This document shows, piece after piece, positions 35,289 to 44,073 of a DNA stretch of 64,000 bases. This DNA comes from Pseudomonas putida (GTDB lineage: Bacteria; Pseudomonadota; Gammaproteobacteria; Pseudomonadales; Pseudomonadaceae): the NCBI RefSeq assembly GCF_002025705.1, contig NZ_CP018846.1, positions 5,757,501 through 5,821,500 on the forward strand, given 5' to 3'. The translations under genes were made by a program, and so were the position numbers. Numbering within the stretch: the first letter of the stretch is position 1; each line of letters opens with the position of its first letter. The notes below the pieces were generated by a model that saw nothing but the letters and a program-made list of their open reading frames with translations, did no database searches and was not told the DNA's origin.

Positions 35289-36059
35289 ATGTCGATCCTG
35301 CAGGCGATCAGAATCTTTCTTTTTTACCTGCTGCTGGGCACCAGTTCGCTGCTGTGGTGCTCGCTGAGCTTCTTCGTCGCGCCGTTCTTGTCGTTCCCCA
35401 AGCGCTACAAGTTCATCAATGTGTACTGGTGCCGTTGCGCGCTGTTTTTGGTGCGCACCATCCTCGGTATCAACTACAAGGTCACCGGTGCCGAGAACGT
35501 GCCGGCTGAGCCCTGCGTGATCCTGTCCAACCACCAGAGCACCTGGGAAACCTTCTTTCTTTCCCAGTACTTCTCGCCGCTGAGCCAGGTGCTCAAGCGC
35601 GAGCTGCTGTATGTACCGTTCTTTGGTTGGGCCATGGCCATGCTGCGGCCGATCGCGATCAATCGCGACAACCCCAAGGAAGCCTTGCGCCAGGTTGCCA
35701 GCAAGGGTGACGAGTTGCTCAAGCAGAAAACCTGGGTACTGATCTTCCCGGAAGGTACCCGGGTGCCATTCGGTACTGTGGGCAAATTCTCCCGGGGCGG
35801 TACCGCGCTGGCCGTGAATGCCGGCCTGCCAGTACTGCCGATTGCCCACAACGCCGGCAAGTTCTGGCCCAAGACGGGTTGGGGCAAGCGCTCGGGCACA
35901 ATCGAAGTGGTAATCGGCAAGCCGATGTACGCCGAAGGTACCGGGCCACGGGCCATTGCCGAGCTCAACGACCGTGCTGCAGCCTGGAACGAGGCGACCC
36001 AGCGGGCCATGGGTTCGCTGCCGCCAGTCGATGAAAAACCGCAGGAGCAGATGGCCTGA
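35289..36059 (+). CDS. 1-acyl-sn-glycerol-3-phosphate acyltransferase family (PlsC-like)
   Basis: A 256-residue inner-membrane protein that acylates lysophosphatidic acid or a related lysolipid. Two hydrophobic segments lie at the N-terminus. The catalytic motif reads NHQSTWE (His82 to Glu87, HX4E instead of the usual HX4D), and the substrate motif FPEGTR is at 153-158. Pseudomonas has more than one PlsC-like enzyme, so whether this is the main one is open. It is preceded by the gmhB terminator and followed by an AT-rich gap. Confidence 0.92.
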   Translation: MSILQAIRIFLFYLLLGTSSLLWCSLSFFVAPFLSFPKRYKFINVYWCRCALFLVRTILGINYKVTGAENVPAEPCVILSNHQSTWETFFLSQYFSPLSQVLKRELLYVPFFGWAMAMLRPIAINRDNPKEALRQVASKGDELLKQKTWVLIFPEGTRVPFGTVGKFSRGGTALAVNAGLPVLPIAHNAGKFWPKTGWGKRSGTIEVVIGKPMYAEGTGPRAIAELNDRAAAWNEATQRAMGSLPPVDEKPQEQMA

Positions 36060-36193
36060 CCATCTGTGGATAACTTGTGAACAGTTTTTTGATGAAGTGC
36101 CACGAGATGTAGCTAAGTGTATGAATTAGCTGTTTATTTCCTTGTGTGACATTTTTCTGAAAAACGTGCATAAGTTTTTTTGGGGCATAAGAA

Positions 36194-36219
36194 AACCGGC
36201 TTTTACAGCCGGTTTTTTT
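36194..36219 (+). terminator. Intrinsic terminator
   Basis: AACCGGC-TTTTACA-GCCGGTT followed by TTTTT, about 135 bp after the plsC-like stop. Confidence 0.9.
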
Positions 36220-36245
36220 ATGCGTTCAATTCAGAGCCTACACGC

Positions 36246-36364
36246 TCTGTAGGAGCGGCCTTGCGTCGCGAAAGGGCCGCTATGCGGCCCCAGCAATTGA
36301 AGCACTACAGCTGAAATCCTGGGGCCGCTGTGCGGCCCATACGCGACGCAAGGCCGCTCCCACA
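36246..36364. repeat. REP cluster 7 (GGCCGCTCCTACA type)
   Basis: GTAGGAGCGGCCTTGCGTCG faces ACGCAAGGCCGCTCCCACAA, with GGGCCGC and GCGGCCC hairpins inside. It closely resembles cluster 5, including the CTGAAATCCTGGGGCCGC spacer. Confidence 0.9.
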
Positions 36365-36398
36365 AAAAGGTCATGACGCCAAATTGCAGAGCACTGCA

Positions 36399-38018
36399 TC
36401 AGACCTTGTCGATATCCACTTCCTTGGTCTCTTTCAGGCAGAAGATACCCACCACCAGGCTGATGCCGGTCACCATCACCGGGTACCACAATCCGTAGAA
36501 GATATCCCCGGTATACACCACCAGCGCAAACGACACGGTTGGTAGGAAGCCGCCGAACCAGCCGTTACCGATGTGGTAAGGCAGCGACATCGAGGTATAA
36601 CGGATGCGAGTCGGGAACAGCTCGACCATCACTGCCGCCAGCGGCCCGTAGGTCATGGTCGCGATCAGGATCATCGCCACGATCAGCACCACCACCATCA
36701 CCTGATTGACCTGACCCGGGTCGGCCTTGGCCGGGTAGCCCGCCTGCTCGATTGCAGTGCGCATGGCCGTTTCGTCGAACCCGTTGATGGTCTTGTCACC
36801 GATGTTGACCACCACGTCGCTGCCGGCCACGCTCACCGAGCTATACGGCAGGCCCTGCTTGACCAGGAAGGTCTTGACCTTGTCGCACGGGCTATCGAAA
36901 CGTGCCTTGCCGACCGGGTCGAACTGGAAGGTGCAGCCCTGCGGGTCAGCGGTGACCACGATAGGCGCCTGCCGGCTGGCTGCGTCGATCTGCGGGTTGG
37001 CGTAATGGCTCAGGGCCTTGAACAGAGGGAAGTACAGTACGGTAGCCAGCAGCAGGCCGAGCATCAGGATCGGCTTGCGCCCGATACGGTCTGACAGCCA
37101 ACCGAAGAACACGAAGAACGGCGCGCCGATGACCACACTGATGATAAGCAAGGTATTGGCCTGGGCTGGGTCCATCTTGAGCATCTGGGTCATGAAGAAC
37201 AGCACATAGAACTGTGCTGTGTAGAAGGTCACGGCTTGCCCGGCATTGATGCTGAACAGCGCGGTGAGCACGACTTTCAGGTTGGGCCAGGAGGTGAACG
37301 ACTCACGGATCGGTGATTTGCTGACCTTGCCCTGGGCCTTCATTTTCACGAAGGCCGGCGACTCGTGCATGCTCATGCGGATCCAGGTGGAGATCGCCAG
37401 CAGGAAGATCGACAACAGGAACGGCAGGCGCCAGCCCCAGGTTTCGAACTGATCACCACTGATGTAGCGGCTGCCCAGTACCACCAGCAATGACAGCAGC
37501 AGGCCCAGGGTGGCGGTGGACTGGATGAAGCCGGTGTGGAAACCACGCTTGCCGGGTGGCGCGTGTTCGGCCACATAGGTGGCGGCACCGCCGTATTCAC
37601 CGCCCAGGGCCAGCCCCTGGAGCATGCGCAAGATCACCAGGATGATCGGAGCAGCAATGCCGATGCTGGCGTACGTGGGCAACAGGCCGACGGCGAAGGT
37701 CGACAGGCCCATCAGCACGATGGTCACCAGGAAGGTGTACTTGCGCCCGATCATGTCGCCCAGGCGGCCGAACACCAGTGCGCCGAATGGCCGCACCAGG
37801 AAGCCGGCGGCAAAGGCCATGAGGGCGAAGATGAAGGCGGTGGTATCGTTCACCCCAGCAAAGAACTGCTTGCTGATGACGGCGGCCAGCGCCCCATAGA
37901 GAAAAAAGTCATACCACTCGAACACCGTCCCGAGGGATGACGCGAAAATGATCTTGCGTTCTTCACGACGGCTGGAGGCGCTCGCCGTTGCACCCTGCTC
38001 TTGGATGTAATCCGACAT
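36399..38018 (-). CDS. MFS transporter, metabolite:H+ symporter type, with periplasmic-type insert
   Basis: A 539-residue inner-membrane transporter. The MHS signature appears as TVFEWYDFFLYG near the N-terminus, RPFGALVFGRLGDMIGRKYTF after TM2-3, and the second-half repeat LSDRIGRKP near 308. Between TM8 and TM9, residues about 338-435 form a ~100-residue hydrophilic insert with two Cys (362 and 378) that could pair outside the membrane. I use the ATG at 38018 with GAGGAC upstream. It lies 97 bp downstream of the GMC oxidoreductase on the same strand, so it may import that enzyme's substrate. Confidence 0.9.
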   Translation of the reverse strand: MSDYIQEQGATASASSRREERKIIFASSLGTVFEWYDFFLYGALAAVISKQFFAGVNDTTAFIFALMAFAAGFLVRPFGALVFGRLGDMIGRKYTFLVTIVLMGLSTFAVGLLPTYASIGIAAPIILVILRMLQGLALGGEYGGAATYVAEHAPPGKRGFHTGFIQSTATLGLLLSLLVVLGSRYISGDQFETWGWRLPFLLSIFLLAISTWIRMSMHESPAFVKMKAQGKVSKSPIRESFTSWPNLKVVLTALFSINAGQAVTFYTAQFYVLFFMTQMLKMDPAQANTLLIISVVIGAPFFVFFGWLSDRIGRKPILMLGLLLATVLYFPLFKALSHYANPQIDAASRQAPIVVTADPQGCTFQFDPVGKARFDSPCDKVKTFLVKQGLPYSSVSVAGSDVVVNIGDKTINGFDETAMRTAIEQAGYPAKADPGQVNQVMVVVLIVAMILIATMTYGPLAAVMVELFPTRIRYTSMSLPYHIGNGWFGGFLPTVSFALVVYTGDIFYGLWYPVMVTGISLVVGIFCLKETKEVDIDKV

Positions 38019-38115
38019 CGTTGCTGTCCTCGGCCCGCAGGCCACAGTGATTATTCTTGTTGTTCCACTGTCGGCAGCTTGTGACCGCGAGCTGCCGGTG
38101 TTGCACGCACCCGGG

Positions 38116-39762
38116 TCAGGGGGTCGGTACTGCGTCTTCGTTCAGGTAGGTCTGGGTTGCCGCTCCTTTGAGGATCAATTGCGCCGCCTTCTCGGCGATC
38201 ATGAGGGTGGGGGAACAGGTATTGCCGGAGGTGATCTGCGGCATGATCGAGGCGTCGGCCACGCGCAGGCCAGGGATGCCGTGCACACGCAACTGGTTAT
38301 CCACAACGTCCATGTCACCGCTGCCCATGCGGCAGGTACCGACCGGATGGAAGATGGTGGTGCCGATCTTGCCGGCCGCGTCGAACAGCTCTTCCTCGGT
38401 TTGCAGGGACGGCCCTGGCAAATATTCCTTGGGATCGAAAGCGGCGAGGGCAGGGGCCTGGACAATGCGCCGGGTGAGGCGGATGGCGTCGGCGGCAACG
38501 CGCAAGTCCTGGGGGGCGCTCAAGTAGTTGGGGTCGATCTGCGGCGTGCTGTTCATGTCCGCGCTGCGGATATCGATGCGCCCACGGCTGGCCGGGCGCA
38601 GGTTGCACACCGAGGCAGTAAAGGCCGGGAACCGATGCAGCGGCTCGCCGAAGCGCTCCAGTGACAGCGGCTGCACGTGATACTGCAGGTTGGGCGTGGC
38701 CTGCTCCGGGCTCGAGCGCACAAAGGCACCTAGCTGGCTCGGCGCCATGGCCAGCGGGCCACTGCGGTCGTAGAGATACCGCAGGCCCATGCCCAGCTTG
38801 CCCCACAGGCTGTTGGCCATCTGATTGAGGGTGCGGGTGTTGCGGATCTGGTAGATCAGCCGCAGTTGCAGGTGATCCTGCAGGTTGCCGCCGACGCCGG
38901 GCATGTCGTGGCGTACACCGATGCCCAGGCTTTCGAGCAGTTTGCGCGGCCCGATGCCGGAACGCTGGAGAATGCCGGGCGAACCGACTGCCCCCGCACA
39001 GAGGATGATCTCGCGGCGCGCAGCAAATTCATGCCAGGCGCCTTGCCACAGCGCTTTAACCGCTCGGGCTCGGGTGTTGTTCAACAGCACCTGGTCAACT
39101 TGCACGCCGGTCAGCACGGTGAGATTGGAGCGGCCCTTGATCGGCCGCAGAAAGGCCTTTGAGGCGTTCCAGCGCACGCCGCTGCGCTGATTGACCTGAA
39201 AGTATCCACAACCCTGGTTGTCGCCGGTGTTGAAGTCGTCGACCTTGCCGATGCCACTCTGCTCGGCTGCGTCGCGGAAGGCATCGAGAATCGGCCAACT
39301 GTAGCGCTGGCGCTCGACTCGCCATTCACCGTCACTGCCGTGGTGTTCGCTGGCACCGGCAAAGTGGTGCTCGCTGGCCTTGAACAACGGCAGCACGTCT
39401 TTCCAGGCCCAGCCTTCGTTGCCTTGCGCGGCCCAATGGTCGTAATCGGCGGCCTGGCCGCGCATGTAGATCATGCCATTGATCGAGGAACATCCGCCGA
39501 GCACCTTGCCCCGTGGATACCCCAGCGCGCGGCCGCCCAGTCCAGGCTGCGCTTCGGTCTTGAAGCACCAGTCGGTACGGGGGTTGCCGATGCAGTAAAG
39601 GTAACCGACCGGGATGTGAATCCAGGGATAGTTGTCGCGGCCACCGGCTTCGAGCAGCAGGACGCGGCAGGAAGGGTCGGCGGACAAACGATTGGCCAGC
39701 AGGCAGCCGGCGGGACCGGCGCCTACGACCACGTAGTCGAAGACAGAATCGGCTGATGGCAT
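38116..39762 (-). CDS. GMC-family FAD-dependent oxidoreductase (choline/alcohol dehydrogenase-like)
   Basis: A 548-residue flavoprotein. The FAD-binding GAGPAGCLLANRLS near the N-terminus, the first GMC signature PRGKVLGGCSSINGMIYMRG near 80-100 and the C-terminal HPVGTCRMG active-site block (catalytic His) are clear. It resembles choline dehydrogenase BetA but is not linked to betB or betI, so the substrate is an unassigned alcohol. The ATG at 39762 has GAGG upstream. A divergent LysR gene at 40017 is the likely regulator. Confidence 0.93.
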   Translation of the reverse strand: MPSADSVFDYVVVGAGPAGCLLANRLSADPSCRVLLLEAGGRDNYPWIHIPVGYLYCIGNPRTDWCFKTEAQPGLGGRALGYPRGKVLGGCSSINGMIYMRGQAADYDHWAAQGNEGWAWKDVLPLFKASEHHFAGASEHHGSDGEWRVERQRYSWPILDAFRDAAEQSGIGKVDDFNTGDNQGCGYFQVNQRSGVRWNASKAFLRPIKGRSNLTVLTGVQVDQVLLNNTRARAVKALWQGAWHEFAARREIILCAGAVGSPGILQRSGIGPRKLLESLGIGVRHDMPGVGGNLQDHLQLRLIYQIRNTRTLNQMANSLWGKLGMGLRYLYDRSGPLAMAPSQLGAFVRSSPEQATPNLQYHVQPLSLERFGEPLHRFPAFTASVCNLRPASRGRIDIRSADMNSTPQIDPNYLSAPQDLRVAADAIRLTRRIVQAPALAAFDPKEYLPGPSLQTEEELFDAAGKIGTTIFHPVGTCRMGSGDMDVVDNQLRVHGIPGLRVADASIMPQITSGNTCSPTLMIAEKAAQLILKGAATQTYLNEDAVPTP

Positions 39763-39884
39763 GTGCAACCTCGCGCCTGATTATTATTCTTGTCCCGATC
39801 CATCTTAGTGAGTAATTTCGTCAAGGAAACACGAGATTTCGCGCAGCCGTTGTGCGTTTTAGCACAGCGGTAAGTCTGTACTGG

Positions 39885-39990
39885 CCTCTTCGCGGCGGTT
39901 CGACGCCTCGATAAACCCGCTCCTACAGGTTCGACGCTGCTCCTGAAGCCTGCGCGATCCCTGTGGGAGCGGGTTTACCCGCGAAAAGGC
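39885..39990. repeat. REP cluster 8 (mixed type)
   Basis: ATAAACCCGCTCCTACAGGT faces CCTGTGGGAGCGGGTTTACC. It lies in the divergent GMC/LysR gap, the only REP here placed between two starts; the right-hand copy ends about 30 bp before the LysR start. Confidence 0.85.
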
Positions 39991-40016
39991 CAGAACGAAC
40001 AGCCACAAGGATCAGC

Positions 40017-40904
40017 ATGTTCGACTGGAACGATCTGCGGTTTTTCCTCGAGTTGCAGCGCAGTGGCCGCCTGCTGAGCGCGGCCAAACGCCTCAATACC
40101 ACCCACAGCACGGTCGCCCGGCATATCGAAAGCATCGAGAAGAGCCTGGGCACGCCACTGTTCGTGCAGCACGCCCAAGGCTATGAGCTGACCCCGTCGG
40201 GCCAGGCTCTGCTCAAGCATGCCGAAGCCATGGAGAACGTTGCCCTGCTGGCGCAGGAAGAAATCACCCAGGCCATCACCCCGCTGGGCAAGATTCGCCT
40301 GGGGGTGACCGAAGGCATCGGCATCATGTTCTTCACCCCGCGCATGAGCGAGCTGTTTGCCCGTTATCCGGGGCTGGAGGTGGAACTGGTGGCCGTACCG
40401 CGCTTCGTCAGCATCCTCAACCGTGAGGCTGAGATCAGCATTCACCTGGAGCGGCCCAACGCCGACCTGCTGATCACCCGCAAACTCACCGACTACCGCC
40501 TTGCACTGTACGCCAGCCAGGGCTATCTGGACCGGGCGCCGCCCCTGCGCAACCGCGAGGACCTGGCCCGGCACAGCTGGATCGGCTACGTCGATGACCT
40601 GCTGTTCAGCCAGGAACTGCTGTTTCTCAACAGCTTTTGCCGCGCACCGAACGTGGCCTTCCGCAGCACCAGTGTGATCGCCCAGCAAACCGCTGCCCGC
40701 GCAGGGCTGGGCATTGCCGTGCTGCCCAACTACATGGCCCGTCATGATCCGACACTGGTGCGTGTACTGCCCAGCGAGACCATCCAGCGCAGCTACTGGA
40801 TCTGTACCCGCCGCGAATTGCACAAATCGGTGCGCCTGCGGGTGGTGTGGGACTACCTGCTGGCGCTGTGCGCGGCGGAACAGGATGAGCTGCTAGCCGA
40901 ATAG
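40017..40904 (+). CDS. LysR-type regulator, divergent from the GMC oxidoreductase
   Basis: A 295-residue LysR protein. The helix-turn-helix is DLRFFLELQRSGRLLSAAKRLNTTHSTVARHIESIE, followed by the long linker helix and the effector domain. AAGGA precedes the ATG at 40017. Divergence from the GMC-MFS genes suggests it controls them. The stop overlaps the convergent TauE/SafE gene by 12 bp, so it could affect sulfide-module expression by transcription interference. Confidence 0.9.
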   Translation: MFDWNDLRFFLELQRSGRLLSAAKRLNTTHSTVARHIESIEKSLGTPLFVQHAQGYELTPSGQALLKHAEAMENVALLAQEEITQAITPLGKIRLGVTEGIGIMFFTPRMSELFARYPGLEVELVAVPRFVSILNREAEISIHLERPNADLLITRKLTDYRLALYASQGYLDRAPPLRNREDLARHSWIGYVDDLLFSQELLFLNSFCRAPNVAFRSTSVIAQQTAARAGLGIAVLPNYMARHDPTLVRVLPSETIQRSYWICTRRELHKSVRLRVVWDYLLALCAAEQDELLAE

Positions 40905-41711
40905 CGCCTTGCCCGCCAGCAGCAGGGCCGCCAGCCAACCGGCCACGGCAAACAGCTGCTGCAGGCGAGGGCCGGCAATCCGGGTGGCCAATGGCCTGGC
41001 CAGCAACAGGCCGATCACTGCACCAATGGCGAACGGTGCACCAATACGCCAATGCATCACACCGGCCAGGCTGGCGCTGACCACGCTCCCCGTGGAAACC
41101 AGCGCGATCACTGCAAGGGATGTCGAGACGATGCTCTTCATGCGCAGGTTGGTGTAGCGGTTCAACGCAGGGATGATCACAAAGCCGCCGCCCACTCCCA
41201 GCAAGCCAGAGAGCAAGCCGGACATCGCCCCGGTGAATGCCAAGGCGCGTGCGCAGGGTAACGTCCAGCGCAAACGCCCCTGCAACGGGTTCAGGACGCA
41301 GGGCTCGATGTAACGATGGGCATCGTTGCCTTCGCCGCGCAGCTCTTTGCTCGCCTTGCGCCAGATGCGCAAGCAGGCATAGATCAGCACGGCAGCGAAC
41401 ACCAGCGCCAAGGGTGTATTGGGCAAGCGATGAGCCAGCATCAGGCCCAATGGTGCCGCGGCAATGCCGATCAGGGCGATGAACAGTGCCGCACGATACC
41501 GCACCAGCCCTTCACGTAACCCGAGTACCGCACCTACCGCCGCAGCAAGCCCCACGGCGAGCAGGCCGATGGGCGCCGCTTCGACCATCGACAGGCCAAG
41601 CCCGAACACCAGCAACGGCACAGCCAGAATGCCACCACCGGCACCGGTCAGCGCCAGCACTGCACCGATGATCGCGCCAAGGCCTGCGCCCAGCAGCTGA
41701 TGTTCGATCAC
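40893..41711 (-). CDS. TauE/SafE family sulfite or organosulfonate exporter
   Basis: A 272-residue integral membrane protein with about eight segments in two inverted halves; both halves carry the glycine-rich family motif (GAVLALTGAGGGILAVPLLV and SGLLSGLLGVGGGFVIIPAL). TauE/SafE proteins export sulfite-type anions. The start is a GTG overlapping the SQR stop as GTGA. As the last gene after persulfide dioxygenase and SQR, its likely role is removal of the sulfite that the dioxygenase makes. Confidence 0.92.
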   Translation of the reverse strand: MIEHQLLGAGLGAIIGAVLALTGAGGGILAVPLLVFGLGLSMVEAAPIGLLAVGLAAAVGAVLGLREGLVRYRAALFIALIGIAAAPLGLMLAHRLPNTPLALVFAAVLIYACLRIWRKASKELRGEGNDAHRYIEPCVLNPLQGRLRWTLPCARALAFTGAMSGLLSGLLGVGGGFVIIPALNRYTNLRMKSIVSTSLAVIALVSTGSVVSASLAGVMHWRIGAPFAIGAVIGLLLARPLATRIAGPRLQQLFAVAGWLAALLLAGKALFG

Positions 41712-42964
41712 TGTGCGGCCTCGGCATCCAGCGGTTGCGGGCGCGCCATCCACTCACGGCCTTTGAGCATGCCCTGCCAATACAGCGGCGGCAGCACCCG
41801 TGCCTTGAGTAGCCAGGCCAGGCGAGTCGGCTGGCGCCCATCGAGCAACCAGCGCGGGAAACTCGGCGCGACCTTGCCGCCATAGGTGAACTCGGCCAGG
41901 ACGATCTTGCCGCGTTCAACAGTCAACGGGCAGGAGCCATAACCGTCGTACTGGGCCAGGGTGGGAAGGCGGCCAAGCGCCACCAGCACGTTGTTGGCTA
42001 CCACCGGCGCCTGCTTGCGTGCTGCGGCGGCAGTCTTGGCATTGCTGGTATTGGCCACGTCACCCAGTGCATGGACATTGCCGAACTGGCGATGGCGCAG
42101 GGTATGCGGATCGACATCGACCCAACCGGCGGCATCGGCCAAGGGGCTTTGGCGGATGAAGTCCGGGGCAACTTGCGGTGGTACCACATGCAACATGTCG
42201 AAGGCTTCGATACGGGTTTCACTGCTGCCGTCGGGTAGCGTGCGAACGAAGGTAGCACGCTGGTTGGGCCCATCCACGGCCACCAGGCGATGGCTGTAGT
42301 TAAGGTCCACGCCGTACTTGTCGATGTAGGCCATCAACGCTGGCACATAGTCGGGGACGCCGAACAGCACGGCACCGGCATTGAAGAAACTGGCTTTCAC
42401 ATCGCCCAGCCGCCCGCTGCGCAGCCAGTGGTCACAGGACAGGTACAGCGCCTTTTGCGGCGCGCCTGCGCACTTGATCGGCATCGGTGGCTGGGTGAAC
42501 AGAGCGCGCCCTTGCTTGAGCTTTTGCACCAGCTCCCAGGTGTAGGGCGCCAGGTCGTAGCGGTAGTTGGAGGTAACACCGTTGCGACCGAGGGTTTCGC
42601 TGAGCCCGCCAATGGCGTCCCAGTCAAGCTTGAGGCCAGGGCAGACCACCAGCTGTTCATAACTGATGGCGCGGCCACCTTCGAGGGTGACCAGCTGGCC
42701 CAAGGGGTCGAATCCCTGCACCCGCGCCTTTATCCAGTGCACGCCCCGCGGCATGGCCGAGGCCATGGTGCGGGCAGTACTCGGTGCCTTGAACACGCCC
42801 GCGCCGACCATGGTCCAGCCTGGCTGGTAGTAGTGCACATCGGCAGGGTCGATCAGGGCGATATCCAGTGACGGGTCACGGGCGATCAGGCTTGAGGCAG
42901 TGGCGATACCGGCGGCACCGGCACCGACGATGACCACCTTGTGGTGGTCGGCATTGGCAGGCAT
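41708..42964 (-). CDS. sqr: Type II sulfide:quinone oxidoreductase
   Basis: A 418-residue peripheral membrane flavoprotein that oxidises sulfide to sulfane sulfur and reduces ubiquinone. The FAD loop is VVIVGAGAAGIATA. The two redox cysteines fit the type II (mitochondrial-like) pattern: Cys165 in PIKCAGAPQKALYLS and Cys344 in YGSCPL, much like human SQOR. The ATG at 42964 with AGGA upstream is preferred to a TTG three codons earlier. It lies 40 bp downstream of the dioxygenase and overlaps the exporter gene, forming one operon. Confidence 0.93.
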   Translation of the reverse strand: MPANADHHKVVIVGAGAAGIATASSLIARDPSLDIALIDPADVHYYQPGWTMVGAGVFKAPSTARTMASAMPRGVHWIKARVQGFDPLGQLVTLEGGRAISYEQLVVCPGLKLDWDAIGGLSETLGRNGVTSNYRYDLAPYTWELVQKLKQGRALFTQPPMPIKCAGAPQKALYLSCDHWLRSGRLGDVKASFFNAGAVLFGVPDYVPALMAYIDKYGVDLNYSHRLVAVDGPNQRATFVRTLPDGSSETRIEAFDMLHVVPPQVAPDFIRQSPLADAAGWVDVDPHTLRHRQFGNVHALGDVANTSNAKTAAAARKQAPVVANNVLVALGRLPTLAQYDGYGSCPLTVERGKIVLAEFTYGGKVAPSFPRWLLDGRQPTRLAWLLKARVLPPLYWQGMLKGREWMARPQPLDAEAAQ

Positions 42965-43004
42965 GGCAGTCAATCCTGGAATTTCTGGTAATGGAGCAGG
43001 GCAG

Positions 43005-43889
43005 TCAAAGTTTGTTCAGCGGGATCTTCAGGTAGCTCACGCCGTTCTCTTCAGGCTCCGGGAACTGGCCGCTGCGCATGTTCACCTGCACCGATGGCAG
43101 GATCAGCACGGGCATGTCGAGGGTCTTGTCGCGGGCTTCGCGCATGGCCACGAAGCTGTCCTCGGCGATGCCTTGATGGATGTGGATATTGCTGGCGCGC
43201 TGCTCGCCCACCGTGGTGACGTACTGCATCTCGCGCCCGCCTGGCAGGTAGTCGTGACACATGAACAACCGGGTCTGGTCGGGGAAGGCCAGCAATCGGC
43301 GGATCGAGCGGTACAGCGTGCGTGCATCGGCACCGGGGAAATCGCAGCGGGCGGTGCCGTAGTCAGGCATGAACAGCGTATCGCCAACGAACACCGCCGT
43401 CTCGCCAGCGTCCACAACCATATAGCTGATACACGCTGGCGTGTGTCCGGGAGTATGCAGCGCGCGGGCGTGCAGGTTGCCGATGCTGAAGCCTTCCTCA
43501 TCTTCGAAAAGCACATCGAACTGGCTGCCATCGCGGGCGAAGCCGGGCTCGGCATTGAACAATGTGCCGAAGACTTTCTGCACCTGGGTGATGTGAGCGC
43601 CGATGGCCGTGTGGCCGCCGAGCTTGGCCTTCAGGTAGGCAGCTGCCGAAAGGTGGTCGGCATGCACGTGGGTTTCCAACACCCACTGTACCGTGGCCTT
43701 GAGTTCGGCCACGCGTTCGATCAGGCGATCCGCCGATGCGCTGCTGGTGCGTCCGGATTTGGGATCGTAGTCCAGCACGCTGTCGATCAGCGCGCACTTG
43801 AGCGTTTCACGGTCCATGACCAGGTAGCTGATGGTCGAGGTCGCCTCGTCGTAGAAAGCGTCCACGTGAAGGTTGTTGCCGATGATCAT
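43005..43889 (-). CDS. Persulfide dioxygenase-like metallo-beta-lactamase-fold protein
   Basis: A 294-residue MBL-fold iron enzyme that probably oxidises glutathione persulfide to sulfite (ETHE1/PDO or Blh class). The metal motif THVHADH lies at 73-79, with HTPGHTPAC and FVGDTLF further on supplying the other ligands. I start at the ATG at 43889, with GGAG six bases upstream. It is first of a three-gene operon with SQR and a TauE/SafE exporter, behind a sigma-54-type promoter and a FisR-like activator. Confidence 0.93.
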   Translation of the reverse strand: MIIGNNLHVDAFYDEATSTISYLVMDRETLKCALIDSVLDYDPKSGRTSSASADRLIERVAELKATVQWVLETHVHADHLSAAAYLKAKLGGHTAIGAHITQVQKVFGTLFNAEPGFARDGSQFDVLFEDEEGFSIGNLHARALHTPGHTPACISYMVVDAGETAVFVGDTLFMPDYGTARCDFPGADARTLYRSIRRLLAFPDQTRLFMCHDYLPGGREMQYVTTVGEQRASNIHIHQGIAEDSFVAMREARDKTLDMPVLILPSVQVNMRSGQFPEPEENGVSYLKIPLNKL

Positions 43890-43946
43890 CACGTTCTCCA
43901 ATTGATCCACCTCGCCTTGTAAGGCGTAGGCAGTGACAGGAGGTTT

Positions 43947-43962
43947 ATCAAGATGCATGCCA
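43947..43962 (-). promoter_or_regulatory. Candidate sigma-54 promoter of the sulfide-oxidation operon
   Basis: On the minus strand TGGCATGCATCTTGAT matches the consensus TGGCACGNNNNTTGCW with the -24 GG intact and GA in place of the -12 GC. It is 58 bp before the dioxygenase start, a suitable leader length, and a sigma-54 activator gene is divergent from it. Confidence 0.65.
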
Positions 43963-44004
43963 GGCATTTTTGGTGGCCACGACCAATGAAACCGGAAGGT
44001 CACC

Positions 44005-44073
44005 GACAGCTGTCAGGCTTTCTGGCAGCACGTTTGGCAGTCGACTGTCAGCCAATGGCAGTGTTTGGCAGTC
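44005..44073. promoter_or_regulatory. Candidate upstream activator sites for the FisR-like regulator
   Basis: Between the two divergent genes, TTTGGCAGTC occurs twice (44033-44042 and 44064-44073), 31 bp apart or about three helical turns. Palindromes GACAGCTGTC (44005-44014) and CAGTCGACTG (44038-44047) overlap this block. They lie 40-130 bp upstream of the putative sigma-54 promoter, as enhancer sites should. Confidence 0.55.

Larger units (their letters stand above)
36060..36398. other. Intergenic region: AT-rich stretch, DnaA-type box, terminator, REP
   Basis: These 339 bp hold no gene I can support. Right after the plsC-like stop, a perfect TGTGGATAA at 36065-36073 is followed by about 110 bp that is unusually AT-rich for this chromosome, then an intrinsic terminator (36194-36219) and a REP cluster. 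A long 3' UTR or a small RNA ending at the terminator are both possible. Confidence 0.7.

Noticed and set aside
36574..38045. Frames opposite the MFS transporter as extra small genes
   Set aside because: All are antisense, lack ribosome sites and show biased composition.
38116..39762. Assignment of the GMC oxidoreductase as choline dehydrogenase betA of the betC cluster
   Set aside because: It is 20 kb from betC, lacks betB/betI neighbours and is paired with an MFS transporter and its own LysR gene; only the family can be stated.
41708..42964. Alternative reading of the SQR-like flavoprotein as NADH dehydrogenase II
   Set aside because: The type II SQR cysteine motifs are both present and the gene is linked to persulfide dioxygenase and a FisR-like regulator.
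43858..43873. parS-like CACGTG near 43.86 kb
   Set aside because: Only half of the palindrome matches (TCCACGTGAAG); the TGTTCC arm is absent.
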